Assembly: GCA_003062205.1 (NCBI GenBank)
Contig: PQCP01000100.1
Coordinates: 1-64,000, forward strand
Source: Candidatus Sedimenticola endophacoides
Lineage (GTDB): Bacteria; Pseudomonadota; Gammaproteobacteria; Chromatiales; Chromatiaceae
Direction of reading: 5' to 3'
DNA: 64,000 nt
Part shown: piece after piece, positions 1-8,279 of the stretch
Numbering within the stretch: the stretch's first letter is position 1
Layout of the letters: each line of letters opens with the position of its first letter
Made by a program: the position numbers and the translations under genes
Notes under the pieces: model-generated
Told to the model about the DNA's origin: nothing
What the model saw: the letters and a program-made list of their open reading frames with translations, nothing else
Databases searched by the model: none

Positions 1-127
1 GCCTTCCCTCCAGCAGTATCCAGTCGTCGAGCTGCCTTGGGGGCTCCATCTCGAAATCCGCCCGATAGCAAGCCGATACCTGATCCGCCTGCTCGGCGAG
101 GATTCCGGAGAGGGCGATGTGGCCGCC
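1..127. repeat. 127-bp exact direct duplication of the prmA 3' region (copy at 371-497)
   Basis: Bases 1-127 and 371-497 are identical. The second copy is the native end of prmA. The first replaces the body of the neighbouring zinc-ribbon gene, in the same orientation and reading frame. The start of the repeat coincides with the window edge, so the true length of the duplication cannot be seen. Confidence 0.9.
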
Positions 128-283
128 TTGTTGGGTGGCGGTCTGGTCGTCGTGCGATTGGCGGTGCGCGGCGGCGTCGAAGATTGCGTCGCAGCGGCAG
201 CAGCGCACCCGCCCGGCGGCCGCCCGCAGTTGGCTGGCGGTGACGCGGAACAGGGTCTGGCAGGTGGGGCACTGGGTAAACAC
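1..283 (-). pseudogene. Chimeric reading frame: N-terminal zinc ribbon of a DUF3426-type protein fused to a copy of the PrmA C-terminus (partial)
   Basis: Reading down from a GTG at 283, the first ~52 codons encode an MJ0042-type zinc ribbon with CPTC and CCRC cysteine pairs, the usual N-terminus of the DUF3426 membrane protein found just after prmA in gammaproteobacteria. At base 127 the frame passes, without a stop, into an exact copy of the prmA 3' part (bases 1-127 equal 371-497) and is still open at the window edge. The expected linker, membrane segment and DUF3426 domain are missing. The join lies in a short shared GGCGGCC. It is either a real recombination product or an assembly artefact at a contig end; I favour the artefact. 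Confidence 0.6.
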
Positions 284-353
284 GGCTATAGGGTACCTGC
301 TTCCGGCCGGTGTAGGAATAGTCTCCAGCGGGCCGCAGCCGGTGGTCGGTGCC

Positions 354-1241
354 TCAGGGGATGGGGAGCCGCCTTCCCTCCAGCAGTATCCAGTCGTCGA
401 GCTGCCTTGGGGGCTCCATCTCGAAATCCGCCCGATAGCAAGCCGATACCTGATCCGCCTGCTCGGCGAGGATTCCGGAGAGGGCGATGTGGCCGCCGGG
501 TTCAACCAGCCCGGCGAGCACCGGTTCGAGTTCGATCAGGGTTCCGGCCAGGATGTTGGCGACCAGCAGAGGGGCGGGCCGTGCGGGGCGGTAGCCGCCG
601 GGATGGATCCCGATGCGCCCGGCGACGCCGTTTTTCTCGGCGTTGGCCCGGGTGGCCTCCAGGGCCTGGGGATCGTGGTCGATGGCGATGGCCCGCGCGG
701 CGCCCAGCTTGAGGGCGGCCACGGAGAGGATGCCGGAGCCGCAGCCGAAATCGATCACCTCGCGCTTGCGCAGATCCCGCCCCTCCAGCCACTGCAGACA
801 GAGCGCGGTGGTGGGGTGGGTGCCGGTGCCGAAGGCGAGGCCCGGGTCGAGGGCCACGATCACGGCGTCATCGACCGGCGGTTGCTGGCCGTCGGGGCAG
901 ACCCAGAGACGCCGCCCGAAAGGCATCGGCCGGAAGGCATCGAGCCAGGCCCGCTCCCAGGCCTGGTCCTCCAGCACCTCCATGGAGAGTTCCGCGCCGG
1001 TGTCTTGGCCCAGGGTCTGGGCAATGGCGCTGCGCAGGGCATCGGCGTCGCTGTCGCCGCGGAACAGGGCGCTGACGCGGGTTTGCCGCCAGAGGGGGGA
1101 TTCCCCCGGGGCCGGTTCGAGCAGTGCCTCGTCGGCGGCGTCGCCGAGGGTGACCGAGAGGGCGCCGATGTTCTCGAACAACAGCTCGATGAGCGGGGCC
1201 CGCTCCTTGTCGGTGATCAGGTGGATCTGCAACCAGGACAT
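354..1241 (-). CDS. prmA: Ribosomal protein L11 methyltransferase
   Basis: A 295-residue cytosolic SAM-dependent methyltransferase that trimethylates several lysines and the N-terminal amine of ribosomal protein L11 (rplK lies in this window). The N-terminal ~110 residues form the L11-recognition domain. The catalytic domain shows GTGTHPTT (138-145), the SAM-binding DFGCGSG (164-170) and NILAG (229-233), the PrmA form of the substrate motif. The length is normal. It lies 60 bases after accC and probably ends the aroQ-accB-accC transcript. The ATG start agrees with the family N-terminus. Confidence 0.97.
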   Translation of the reverse strand: MSWLQIHLITDKERAPLIELLFENIGALSVTLGDAADEALLEPAPGESPLWRQTRVSALFRGDSDADALRSAIAQTLGQDTGAELSMEVLEDQAWERAWLDAFRPMPFGRRLWVCPDGQQPPVDDAVIVALDPGLAFGTGTHPTTALCLQWLEGRDLRKREVIDFGCGSGILSVAALKLGAARAIAIDHDPQALEATRANAEKNGVAGRIGIHPGGYRPARPAPLLVANILAGTLIELEPVLAGLVEPGGHIALSGILAEQADQVSACYRADFEMEPPRQLDDWILLEGRRLPIP

Positions 1242-1301
1242 GAGGGGTGGCTCGGGGTCCGTGATCCGGGGCGGACGGCGGCGGGGCCGCCCGCGTCCGG
1301 T

Positions 1302-2642
1302 TCAGAGTCCCAGCATCTTTTCCAGGTAGTGGATGTTGGCGCCGCCCTGGATGAAGGCGCCGTCCCGCATGATGCGCTGATGCAGGGGGATGTTGGTCTT
1401 GATGCCTTCGATGACCATCTCGTCGAGCGCGGTGCGCAGGCGCGCCAGCGCCGAGGTGCGGGTTTCGCCGTGGGCAATCAGCTTGCCGATCATGGAGTCG
1501 TAATAGGGCGGTACCCGATAGCCGTCATAGATATGGGTGTCGATGCGGATTCCGGGGCCGCCCGGGATGTGCAGCGAGGTGATGTCGCCGGGGCTGGGCA
1601 TGAAGTTATCGGGGTTTTCTGCATTGATCCGGCACTCGATGGCGTGGCCCCGGATGGTGATCTGGTCCTGGGTGTAGGAGAGCTTTTCACCGGAGGCGAC
1701 CAGCAACTGTTCCTTGACGATGTCCACGCCTGTGATCAGCTCGGTGACCGGGTGTTCGACCTGAACCCGGGTATTCATCTCGATGAAGTAGAACTCGTCG
1801 TTCTCGTACAGGAACTCGAAGGTGCCGGCGCCGCGGTAGCCGATCTGGCGGCACGCCTCGGCACAGCGTTCGCCGATGCGGTGGCGCTGCTCCCGGGTGA
1901 TGCCCGGCGCCGGCGCCTCCTCCACCACCTTCTGATGGCGGCGCTGCATCGAGCAGTCGCGCTCGCCCAGGTGAATGGCGTTGCCATGGGTGTCGGCGAT
2001 CACCTGGAATTCGACATGGCGCGGGTTCTCCAGGTACTTCTCCATGTAGACGATGTCGTTGCCGAAAGCGGCTCCCGCCTCGGCCTTGGTCAGCGAGATG
2101 GCGCTGAGCAGCGTGGCCTCGGAGTGGACCACGCGCATGCCGCGCCCACCACCTCCTCCGGCGGCTTTGATGATGACCGGGTAGCCGATCCCGCGCGCCA
2201 GCTCGAGGGTGCGATCGTCGTTGTCGTCGAGGGGGCCGTCGGAGCCCGGCACGCAGGGCACGCCGGCCGCCCGCATCGCCTCGATGGCGGTGATCTTGTC
2301 CCCCATCAGGCGGATGGTCTCCGGCCTGGGTCCGATGAAGATGAAGCCGCTCTCCTCCACCCGCTCGGCGAAGTCGGCGTTCTCGGAGAGAAAGCCGTAG
2401 CCGGGGTGGATGGCGACCGCATCGGTCACCTCGGCGGCGCTGATGATGTTGGGGATCTGCAGGTAGCTTCCCGCCGACGGGGGCGGGCCGATGCAGACCG
2501 ACTCGTCGGCCAGGCGCACATGCTTTAGGTCTCGGTCGGCCTCCGAGTGAACGGCAACCGTCTTGATACCCAGTTCACGGCAGGCGCGCTGGATGCGCAG
2601 GGCGATCTCCCCGCGGTTGGCAATCACAACTTTTTCGATCAT
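1302..2642 (-). CDS. accC: Biotin carboxylase subunit of acetyl-CoA carboxylase
   Basis: A 446-residue ATP-grasp enzyme that carboxylates biotin on AccB with ATP and bicarbonate, the first half-reaction of malonyl-CoA synthesis. Visible are the N-terminal biotin-carboxylase domain (ANRGEIALR at 8-16), [10 protein letters not shown] (79-88), the glycine-rich ATP loop GGGGGRGM (162-169) and [14 protein letters not shown] near residue 290, which carries metal-binding and catalytic residues. Full length, with no break. It starts 15 bases after accB, so the two are surely cotranscribed. Confidence 0.98.
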   Translation of the reverse strand: MIEKVVIANRGEIALRIQRACRELGIKTVAVHSEADRDLKHVRLADESVCIGPPPSAGSYLQIPNIISAAEVTDAVAIHPGYGFLSENADFAERVEESGFIFIGPRPETIRLMGDKITAIEAMRAAGVPCVPGSDGPLDDNDDRTLELARGIGYPVIIKAAGGGGGRGMRVVHSEATLLSAISLTKAEAGAAFGNDIVYMEKYLENPRHVEFQVIADTHGNAIHLGERDCSMQRRHQKVVEEAPAPGITREQRHRIGERCAEACRQIGYRGAGTFEFLYENDEFYFIEMNTRVQVEHPVTELITGVDIVKEQLLVASGEKLSYTQDQITIRGHAIECRINAENPDNFMPSPGDITSLHIPGGPGIRIDTHIYDGYRVPPYYDSMIGKLIAHGETRTSALARLRTALDEMVIEGIKTNIPLHQRIMRDGAFIQGGANIHYLEKMLGL

Positions 2643-2657
2643 GGCGGCAGCGGCCCC

Positions 2658-3101
2658 TTACTCGATGATGAACAGGGGCTGGTTGTACTCAACCGGCTGG
2701 CCGTTGTCGACCAGCACCTTTTTCACGATGCCCGATTTGTCACTCTCGATCTGGTTGAGGATCTTCATCGCCTCGATGATGCAGAGGGTGTCTCCGGCGC
2801 TGACGCTCTGCCCCTCGGTGGCGAAGGGTTTGGCGCCGGGAGAGGAGGCGGTGTAGAAGGTGCCGACCATCGGCGAGAGGATCTGGTGGCCGCTGATCAC
2901 CTCTTCGGCGGCCTCCGGCTGTGGGGCCGGAGCGGCTGGAGCCGGAGCCGCCGGGGCGGGAGCGGCGGCCACTGCCACGGGGGGGGCGATGGAGCTGGCG
3001 CGGCTGATGCGTACCGACTCCTCACCTTCGTGAATCTCGATCTCGGCGACATCCGAGGCTTCGATCAATTCGATCAGTTTCTTTACTTTTCTGATATCCA
3101 T
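2658..3101 (-). CDS. accB: Biotin carboxyl carrier protein of acetyl-CoA carboxylase
   Basis: A 147-residue carrier whose biotin moves between AccC and carboxyltransferase. An N-terminal helical region (1-35) is followed by an Ala/Pro-rich flexible linker (about 38-63) and the biotinyl domain. The biotinylated lysine is K113 in EAMKI. The residue after it is Ile, where Met or Leu is usual, a conservative change. The ATG at 3101 begins the conserved [12 protein letters not shown]; the frame is open further upstream, but only over aroQ in another frame. It sits between aroQ and accC. Confidence 0.97.
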   Translation of the reverse strand: MDIRKVKKLIELIEASDVAEIEIHEGEESVRISRASSIAPPVAVAAAPAPAAPAPAAPAPQPEAAEEVISGHQILSPMVGTFYTASSPGAKPFATEGQSVSAGDTLCIIEAMKILNQIESDKSGIVKKVLVDNGQPVEYNQPLFIIE

Positions 3102-3135
3102 GGTCGTTGTCTGTCTCTGGGCGGTTTTGGTGGCT

Positions 3136-3573
3136 TCAGGCGTGCAGGCGTGCCATGGCGGCGTGCAGGGCGAGTTCATAGCCCTGAGCCCCCAGTCCGC
3201 TGATGACGCCGACGGCGATGTCTGAAAAATAGGAGTGTCGGCGAAACGACTCCCTGGCGTGAACGTTCGAAAGGTGGACCTCGATGAACGGAATCGCGAC
3301 CCCGGTAAGGGCGTCGCGCAGGGCCACGCTGGTATGGGTGAAGGCGGCCGGGTTGATGAGAATGAAATCAACCTGCCCCCGGGCGGCGTGGATCCGCTCT
3401 ACCAATTGGTGTTCGGCATTGCTCTGAAAAAAATCGAGCCGGTGGCCGGCGTCCTCCGCAGTTCGCTCCAGGCGCTGCTGGATGCCCTCCAGGGTGTCGC
3501 GGCCGTAGTGGTTCGGTTCGCGGGTGCCCAGCAGATTGAGGTTGGGGCCGTTTAGTACCAATATGGTAGCCAT
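3136..3573 (-). CDS. aroQ: Type II 3-dehydroquinate dehydratase
   Basis: A 145-residue cytosolic enzyme of the shikimate pathway that dehydrates 3-dehydroquinate to 3-dehydroshikimate; the family forms dodecamers. Diagnostic are [14 protein letters not shown] at the N-terminus with the catalytic Arg, the Tyr of NHYG in the lid, [10 protein letters not shown] and the EVHLSN histidine. First gene of the conserved aroQ-accB-accC unit, 34 bases before accB. Transcription must start in the gap above 3573; I see no convincing promoter hexamers. Confidence 0.97.
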   Translation of the reverse strand: MATILVLNGPNLNLLGTREPNHYGRDTLEGIQQRLERTAEDAGHRLDFFQSNAEHQLVERIHAARGQVDFILINPAAFTHTSVALRDALTGVAIPFIEVHLSNVHARESFRRHSYFSDIAVGVISGLGAQGYELALHAAMARLHA

Positions 3574-3877
3574 TTTTCTCGTTCCTGGCGGATTTTTGCG
3601 GTTTCGGGCAGCATCTGCGATACGCTCGGGTTACCCCGCGGGTCCGGAGTGGCCTGAGGACGGATTTTTGCACGAATCAGGGAAAATTGTCCAGATTTTC
3701 CCACAAAAGTAGTCGAGATCGTTACATTTCAATGAAATCACTCTGTTGCGGGACAGCAATGGAAAGGCAAGCGCTGGGGTGGTTCGATAAGCCGGGCGGG
3801 GTATTCAGGAACTGGTATATCCTTGGATTGAGCAGTTAAACATGGAACATTTTTGGGCTGCGCGTAACAAAAGCACG

Positions 3878-3936
3878 AAAAGCATGGACACCCATTCTTC
3901 TGAAAAGCATGGACAAAAGCATGGACACCCATTCTT
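3878..3936. repeat. Two 22-bp direct repeats with a partial third copy beside the transposase remnant
   Basis: A 22-bp unit containing GCATGGACACCCATTCTT occurs at 3878-3899 and 3915-3936, with a shortened version at 3903-3915. A shorter CCCATTCTTTACC echo follows up to 3952. The cluster runs straight into the transposase remnant and may be part of the damaged element. No coding function is seen. Confidence 0.75.
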
Positions 3937-3941
3937 TACCC

Positions 3942-4055
3942 CCATTCTTTACCGATTTCGTCTCTACGGTGGGACGCGACGAGCAGGTGATACGAGACTA
4001 CATCAGGCACCAGGAGGCCGAGGATCGGCGAATCGAGCAGCTGCAACTGGTGTAA
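3942..4055 (+). pseudogene. C-terminal remnant of a REP-associated (RAYT-like, IS200/Y1 superfamily) transposase
   Basis: The frame ending in TAA at 4053-4055 reads PFFTDFVSTVGRDEQVIRDY then IRHQEAEDRRIEQLQLV. This matches my recollection of the extreme C-terminus of RAYT proteins, where a VGRDE..IR.YI..QE.EDRR..QL pattern is typical. Only ~37 codons survive. The HUH motif and catalytic tyrosine are missing, and upstream is repeat DNA instead. RAYTs act on single-stranded REP hairpins, and a hairpin block follows at once (4057-4159), which supports the call. Confidence 0.6.
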
Positions 4056-4056
4056 C

Positions 4057-4159
4057 AGCCCCCTTGGGGGGCTCAAGGAGCCGTTTGCGGCTCCGTACAA
4101 GCCGCTTTGAGCGGCTCACAAACGCTAACCGCCATGGAGAGCGAAGCGAAGGCGGTTAG
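4057..4159. repeat. Block of four hairpins after the transposase remnant, one holding a GCGAAGC mini-hairpin
   Basis: Hairpins in order: 4057-4073 (AGCCCC/GGGGCT), 4077-4094 (GGAGCCG/CGGCTCC, loop TTTG), 4100-4116 (AGCCGC/GCGGCT) and 4125-4159 (CTAACCGCC/GGCGGTTAG). The last has GCGAAGC at 4141-4147 in its loop. The block begins two bases after the transposase stop, as REP-type palindromes flank RAYT genes. GCGAAGC is known as an exceptionally stable DNA mini-hairpin. Confidence 0.65.
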
Positions 4160-4429
4160 TCCCCGATAGGCGTAGGCGCGGTTGTATGGCCGCAGTTACG
4201 ACCGATAGGGAGTGACGTAGGGCATACAAATAGCGCATCCGACACGCCGTAGAGTCATTGTGGTCATCATGACGGAGTTGCGCACGAGCAGCTTTGCTGC
4301 AATGTGCGGGACGGAGTCGTGATGAGCGCAGGACGGTCGGGGCAGTAACGGCTGTCGCGTTGGCGAGTCGATTTTGGGGACTGGGATGTCCCAAAATCTT
4401 TCACGAGGTAGCGACACTCTTGCCTAAGG
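4160..4429. other. Gene-free structured stretch
   Basis: No plausible coding frame. Small inverted repeats are visible: CGCAC/GTGCG around 4280-4308 enclosing GCAGC/GCTGC, and TTTGGG/CCCAAA around 4373-4396. It may be more decayed mobile-element DNA or an unknown RNA; nothing fixes a function. Confidence 0.4.
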
Positions 4430-4448
4430 CCCCCGGCTTTTCCGGGGG
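4430..4448 (-). terminator. Hairpin, likely terminator of the cutA-dsbD-tlpA transcript
   Basis: Perfect 7-bp stem CCCCCGG/CCGGGGG with a five-base loop, 59 bases beyond the tlpA-like stop on the minus strand. There is no strong U-run after it, so termination may be weak or bidirectional. Confidence 0.45.
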
Positions 4449-4506
4449 ATGCTTACTTATCGAACGGTGGATGATCGATCAGTGATTCGATGAGCACGGT
4501 AGGGGG

Positions 4507-5046
4507 TTACAGCAGGGGCAGGAGCTGTTCGGAGAGGGTGGCTTCACTGATCTGTCCCGACTGGATGTGGCGCATGTTTCCCTGGCGGTCGTAGATGGCG
4601 GTGAAGGGGAGGGATTCGAAGCGGTTGCCCATGGTGCGCGAGAGGGCGATGGCTTCGGGGCCTCCGGTCAGTACCGGGAAGCGGATGTCGTATACGTCGA
4701 TGAAGTCGCGCACCATGGCGGGATCGTCGATGGCGATGCCGACGATTTGAAGTCCTTGTCCGCCGTGGCGGTGCTGCCATGCGCGCAACAGGGGCATCTC
4801 GTCGCGGCAGGGTGGGCACCAGGTGGCCCAGAAGTTGACGACCAGCACCTTGCCGCGCCACTGGTCGCTGTGGTGTGTCTTGGAATCGAGTCCCGGCAGC
4901 TGGAAGGGGGGCAGGGTCGCGGCACCGTCGCCGGCGTAATGGATCGGCTGTTCAGGGGCGCTCCCAAGGTGCTGCATGCCGTACCAGACAGCGGCGGTCA
5001 GCAGCGCGATCAGGAGCGCGCCGAGTGGGGCGGCGGCGCGTCTCAA
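4507..5046 (-). CDS. TlpA-like membrane-anchored thioredoxin-family protein
   Basis: A 179-residue redoxin. An N-terminal membrane anchor or signal (about 8-25, LGALLIALLTAAVWYGM) is followed by a TlpA/ResA-type domain with NFWATWCPPC around residue 75 and the cis-proline motif LPFTAIYD near 150. It is expected to face the periplasm and reduce disulfides, for example in c-type cytochrome assembly. The start is a TTG that overlaps the dsbD stop (TTGA), so translation is coupled. DsbD next door is the natural source of electrons. The specific substrate is unknown. Confidence 0.85.
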   Translation of the reverse strand: MRRAAAPLGALLIALLTAAVWYGMQHLGSAPEQPIHYAGDGAATLPPFQLPGLDSKTHHSDQWRGKVLVVNFWATWCPPCRDEMPLLRAWQHRHGGQGLQIVGIAIDDPAMVRDFIDVYDIRFPVLTGGPEAIALSRTMGNRFESLPFTAIYDRQGNMRHIQSGQISEATLSEQLLPLL

Positions 5047-7367
5047 GGTCGCACCCGGCCGATCTGTCGTTGGAATGCATCGGCATCCATGAATCCGACC
5101 ACCCGCAGGTTGCGCCGTTCGGTGCCGTCGGCTCCGTAGAAGATGATGGCCGGCGGGCCGGGGAGGCCGAAGTGGCCCTGCATCAGCGCCTGGTCGGTCT
5201 CGTCATTGGCGGTGACGTCCGCTTGCAGGAGCACGAAATCAGCGAGGGCGGCGATCACCCCCGGATCGGAGAAGGTGTAGCGCTCCATCTCCTTGCAGGA
5301 GACGCACCAGTCGGCGTAGAAGTCGAGCATCAGCGGTTTTCCCGCGGCGCTGGCGGTGGCGAGTTCGTCCTCCAGGTCCTGCACGCTCTTGATGCGGCGG
5401 AAGGTGAGGTGCCCGGTCTCTGCCGGTGCGCCCGTGGCGCCCGCCCCGAGGAGGATGCCCCGCAGGGGCTGGATCGTGTCGCGCCCGCCGGCGGCGGCGC
5501 CCACCAGCATCAGGGAGCCGTAGACCAGCAGGACTACCCCGACCCCCTTCCAGAGCCGGTCCCACCCCGAGGCCTCCACCGGCAGCGGTTGCAGGGCGCC
5601 GAGATAGATGGCGCTGGAGATCAGCAGCACGCCCCACAGGGTCATGGCCAGCGCGGGCGGCAGGATGCGCTCCAGCATGATGATGGACACCGCCAGCAGG
5701 GCGACTCCGAATACGGCCTTGATGGTATCCATCCAGGCCCCGGCCCGGGGCAGCAGGCGCCCGGCGGAGGTGCCGATCAGCAGCAGGGGCGCGCCCATGC
5801 CCATGGAGAGGGCGTAGAGGGCGATGCCGCCGAGCAGGGCGTCGCCGGTCTGCCCGATGTAGATCAGCGCCCCGAACAGGGGCGGGGCGACGCAGGGTCC
5901 GACGATCAGCGCCGAGAGCAGACCCATCACCGCCACGCCGATCAGGCTCCCCCCCTGCTGGCGATTGCTGACCTCGGTCAGTTTGCTCTGCCAGCGGCTC
6001 GGCAGCTGCAGGTCGTAGAAGCCGAACATGGAGAGCGCCAGCAGCACGAATACCAGGGCGAAGGCACTGAGGATCCAGGGATCCTGGAAGGCGGCCTGGA
6101 GGTTGGCACCCGAAAGCCCCGTGGCGATGCCCACGGCGGTGTAGGTGAGGGCCATGGCCTGTACGTAGACCATGGAGAGGGTGAAGCCCTTGCCGGCGCT
6201 GATCTGCGTGCCGTGGCCGGCGATGATGCCGGAGAGGATCGGGATCATGGGGAAGACGCAGGGGGTCAGCGACAGCAGCAGGCCGAGGCCGAAAAAGGTG
6301 GGGATGATCACCCACAGGTTGCCGCCGCTGATGGTGGAGGCGATGCGGTCCTGTTCGGAGAGCGCCTCATCGCCGGCCGGTGAGGCGGGGATGCCGCTCT
6401 TTGGTTGCGGCTGTGCGGGGGGCTGGCCGGGGGCGCCCGGTTGCAGGGCGGGAAGCGCCAGGTCGATACGCCGGGTGACCGGCGGGTAGCAGACACCCGC
6501 CTCGGCGCAGCCCTGATAGCGCACTTCGAGGGTGATGGCGGTGGCCTCGGGTGTGGCGCGGCGCAGCGGCAGGGTGAGGTCGATCTGGTTATGGTAGACC
6601 GCGAGGTCGCCGGTGCTGCCGTCGGGGCGGATGGCGTTTTTCTTGATCTCCGGTGCCGGCAGGGTGTAGTCGCCGAGGGTGACTCCACCGCTGCCGCCGA
6701 GGCCGATGCGGACCTGCTCCTGATAGAGGTAGGTTCCTTCCGCGATCTGCCACAGCAGGCGCAGGTGTTGGGCATCGCTTACTTCTGCGCTGAAGCGGAA
6801 CGCCTCCTCCGGAGTCGGTATCTCACGCTCTCCATCGTCCAGCCCCAGGCTCTTGCCGAGGTCGCCGAGGGCGGCGAGGTTCGGCTCCCGGGGCGCGTTT
6901 CCGGTGGCTGCCGGCGAGGCGAGCGGGATGGTGATCTCCTGGCCGTGTGGGGGGTAGCAGAGCCCGGCGTCCGCGCAGCCCTGAGAGATCGCCTTGAGCC
7001 GCAGCAGGGCCTCACTGGCCGGGCGCTTGAGGATCGGGATGGTGACGCTGAGCCGCTCGCGGTAGATCTCCACATCGCCGAAGAATTCGTCATGCTTGAT
7101 CTGGCCCTCGGGGAGGATGGGTGTGCCGAGTTCCACGCCCCCCCCTTCGGCGCTGAACTTGAGTTTGGAGCGGTAGAGATAGTAGCCGTCGGCGATCTCC
7201 CAGTGGACCTGGATGCTGTCCGGGGCGGGGCTCTCCCCGGAGATCCGGAAGGCCTCGCCCGGGGGCAGGTATTCGTCTTCGTTCTGGGCCGCCAGGGGGG
7301 CGCACGCCAGCAGGGCCAGCAGCGCCAGCAGGTGTGGCAGTCGGTTCAATTTTCGGTATTGGTGCAT
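5043..7367 (-). CDS. dsbD: Thiol:disulfide interchange protein DsbD with two tandem N-terminal domains
   Basis: A 774-residue inner-membrane protein that carries electrons from cytosolic thioredoxin to periplasmic thiol proteins. After a signal peptide (LLALLALLACAPLAA) come two DsbD-alpha-like domains (roughly 20-145 and 160-310), each with its own cysteine pair (GCADAGLCYPP and GCAEAGVCYPP). A transmembrane domain (about 345-590) follows, with PCVFPMIP and GPCVAPP cysteines, then a C-terminal thioredoxin domain with ADWCVSCKEME. E. coli DsbD has one alpha domain and ~565 residues. The start used is ATG 7367; an in-frame GTG at 7379 is possible. The 5' end overlaps cutA by 22 bases. Confidence 0.95.
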   Translation of the reverse strand: MHQYRKLNRLPHLLALLALLACAPLAAQNEDEYLPPGEAFRISGESPAPDSIQVHWEIADGYYLYRSKLKFSAEGGGVELGTPILPEGQIKHDEFFGDVEIYRERLSVTIPILKRPASEALLRLKAISQGCADAGLCYPPHGQEITIPLASPAATGNAPREPNLAALGDLGKSLGLDDGEREIPTPEEAFRFSAEVSDAQHLRLLWQIAEGTYLYQEQVRIGLGGSGGVTLGDYTLPAPEIKKNAIRPDGSTGDLAVYHNQIDLTLPLRRATPEATAITLEVRYQGCAEAGVCYPPVTRRIDLALPALQPGAPGQPPAQPQPKSGIPASPAGDEALSEQDRIASTISGGNLWVIIPTFFGLGLLLSLTPCVFPMIPILSGIIAGHGTQISAGKGFTLSMVYVQAMALTYTAVGIATGLSGANLQAAFQDPWILSAFALVFVLLALSMFGFYDLQLPSRWQSKLTEVSNRQQGGSLIGVAVMGLLSALIVGPCVAPPLFGALIYIGQTGDALLGGIALYALSMGMGAPLLLIGTSAGRLLPRAGAWMDTIKAVFGVALLAVSIIMLERILPPALAMTLWGVLLISSAIYLGALQPLPVEASGWDRLWKGVGVVLLVYGSLMLVGAAAGGRDTIQPLRGILLGAGATGAPAETGHLTFRRIKSVQDLEDELATASAAGKPLMLDFYADWCVSCKEMERYTFSDPGVIAALADFVLLQADVTANDETDQALMQGHFGLPGPPAIIFYGADGTERRNLRVVGFMDADAFQRQIGRVRP

Positions 7368-7675
7368 TGTTCGATCCACGCAAGGTAACCGGGAAGTCCC
7401 TGTTCGACAGGGACCGCGATTATCTCCGGAAGTTCATAGGGGTGGAGGGCGAGCAGTCGTTGCTGCAGTGCCGCGTAACGTCCGGCGCCGCTCTTGATCA
7501 GCAGCAGGACCTCCTGCTCGCGCTGTACCGTACCTTTCCAGGTGTAGAGGGAGGTGACGGGGGCGGTGATGCTGACGCAGGCGGCGAGGTGTTCGGCGAT
7601 CAGGCGCTCGGCGATCTGCTCGGCCTGATCCCGGTCCGGGCAGCTGCAGTGGATCAGAAGGGTTTTCGCGGACAT
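7346..7675 (-). CDS. cutA: Divalent-cation tolerance protein CutA
   Basis: A 109-residue member of the CutA1 family, small trimeric proteins linked genetically to copper and other divalent metals. The N-terminal CSCPDRDQAEQIAERLI, central ITAPVTSLYTWKG and E-rich HPYELPEIIAVPVEQG segment are the family signatures. It is the first gene of a cutA-dsbD-tlpA unit, an order common in gammaproteobacteria. The molecular role of the family is not settled. Confidence 0.95.
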   Translation of the reverse strand: MSAKTLLIHCSCPDRDQAEQIAERLIAEHLAACVSITAPVTSLYTWKGTVQREQEVLLLIKSGAGRYAALQQRLLALHPYELPEIIAVPVEQGLPGYLAWIEQCTNTEN

Positions 7676-7830
7676 CGGGCAAAGATACCGGATTGTCGGG
7701 GCAGCGCCTAGCCCGCGTCCCTGTCGCCTGCGCGATCCCCCCCTTGACCATGGCGTTGCGGAAGACTGCGCAACCGGCCTTGTCCGGGGGCGCCTTGAGT
7801 CAGGGTGGGCGGCGGCGTAAGCTTGCGCTC

Positions 7831-8267
7831 ATGAATCCGTTGATCCTGTTTTTACTGCTGTTCGTCGGTGCGCCCCTGGTCGAACTTTACTTCCTGATCG
7901 AGGTGGGGGCGCGGATCGGCGCCATCCCGACGGTGTTTCTGACCGTCTTCACCGCCGGTTGCTGGTGCGCATGCAGGGGTTCTCCACGGCGCTGCGGGTG
8001 AAGGCGGCGCTGGACCGGGGAGAGGTGCCCGCGGTGGAGATGCTGGAGGGGGTGGTGTTGCTGCTGACCGGGATTTTGCTGCTGCTGCCCGGGTTTCTCA
8101 CCGATGCCCTGGGTTTCCTGGCCCTGGTGCCGCAGGCGCGCCGCCGGGTGATTATCGCCCTGTTGCGCCGTGCACAGGTGCTGCACCCCGCGACCGGTGG
8201 GGCTCAGGAGGCGGGGCGGGTCTACGAGGGCGAGTTTCGCCGCCACGAGGAGGAGCGGCTGAAATAG
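7831..8267 (+). pseudogene. fxsA: FxsA membrane protein gene, disrupted by a frameshift
   Basis: The first 42 codons from ATG 7831 encode the FxsA N-terminus with membrane segment (MNPLILFLLLFVGAPLVELY) through VFLTVFTA. The reading frame then breaks near 7957. The rest (LLVRMQGFSTALRVKAAL to the TAG at 8267, including LLLLPGFLTDALGFL) continues in another frame. About four residues normally found at the junction (VLGA-like) are missing too, so a deletion of about 13 bases would explain both faults. FxsA is a non-essential inner-membrane protein known for relieving phage T7 exclusion by F. Either a real null allele or a sequencing error. Confidence 0.8.
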
Positions 8268-8279
8268 CGTCCGCCTGGT

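Noticed and set aside
117..2528. Very long open frame on the plus strand opposite prmA and accC
   Set aside because: Antisense frame in GC-rich codon-biased DNA; the minus strand encodes full, conserved PrmA and AccC, and the product has no recognisable domain.
3842..4159. A 105-residue open frame across the repeats and hairpins
   Set aside because: Different frame from the transposase remnant, arginine-rich shadow composition, and it crosses the palindromes.
7831..8267. Programmed frameshifting in fxsA
   Set aside because: No slippery heptamer is visible, and residues are missing as well as the frame changed, which fits a deletion better.
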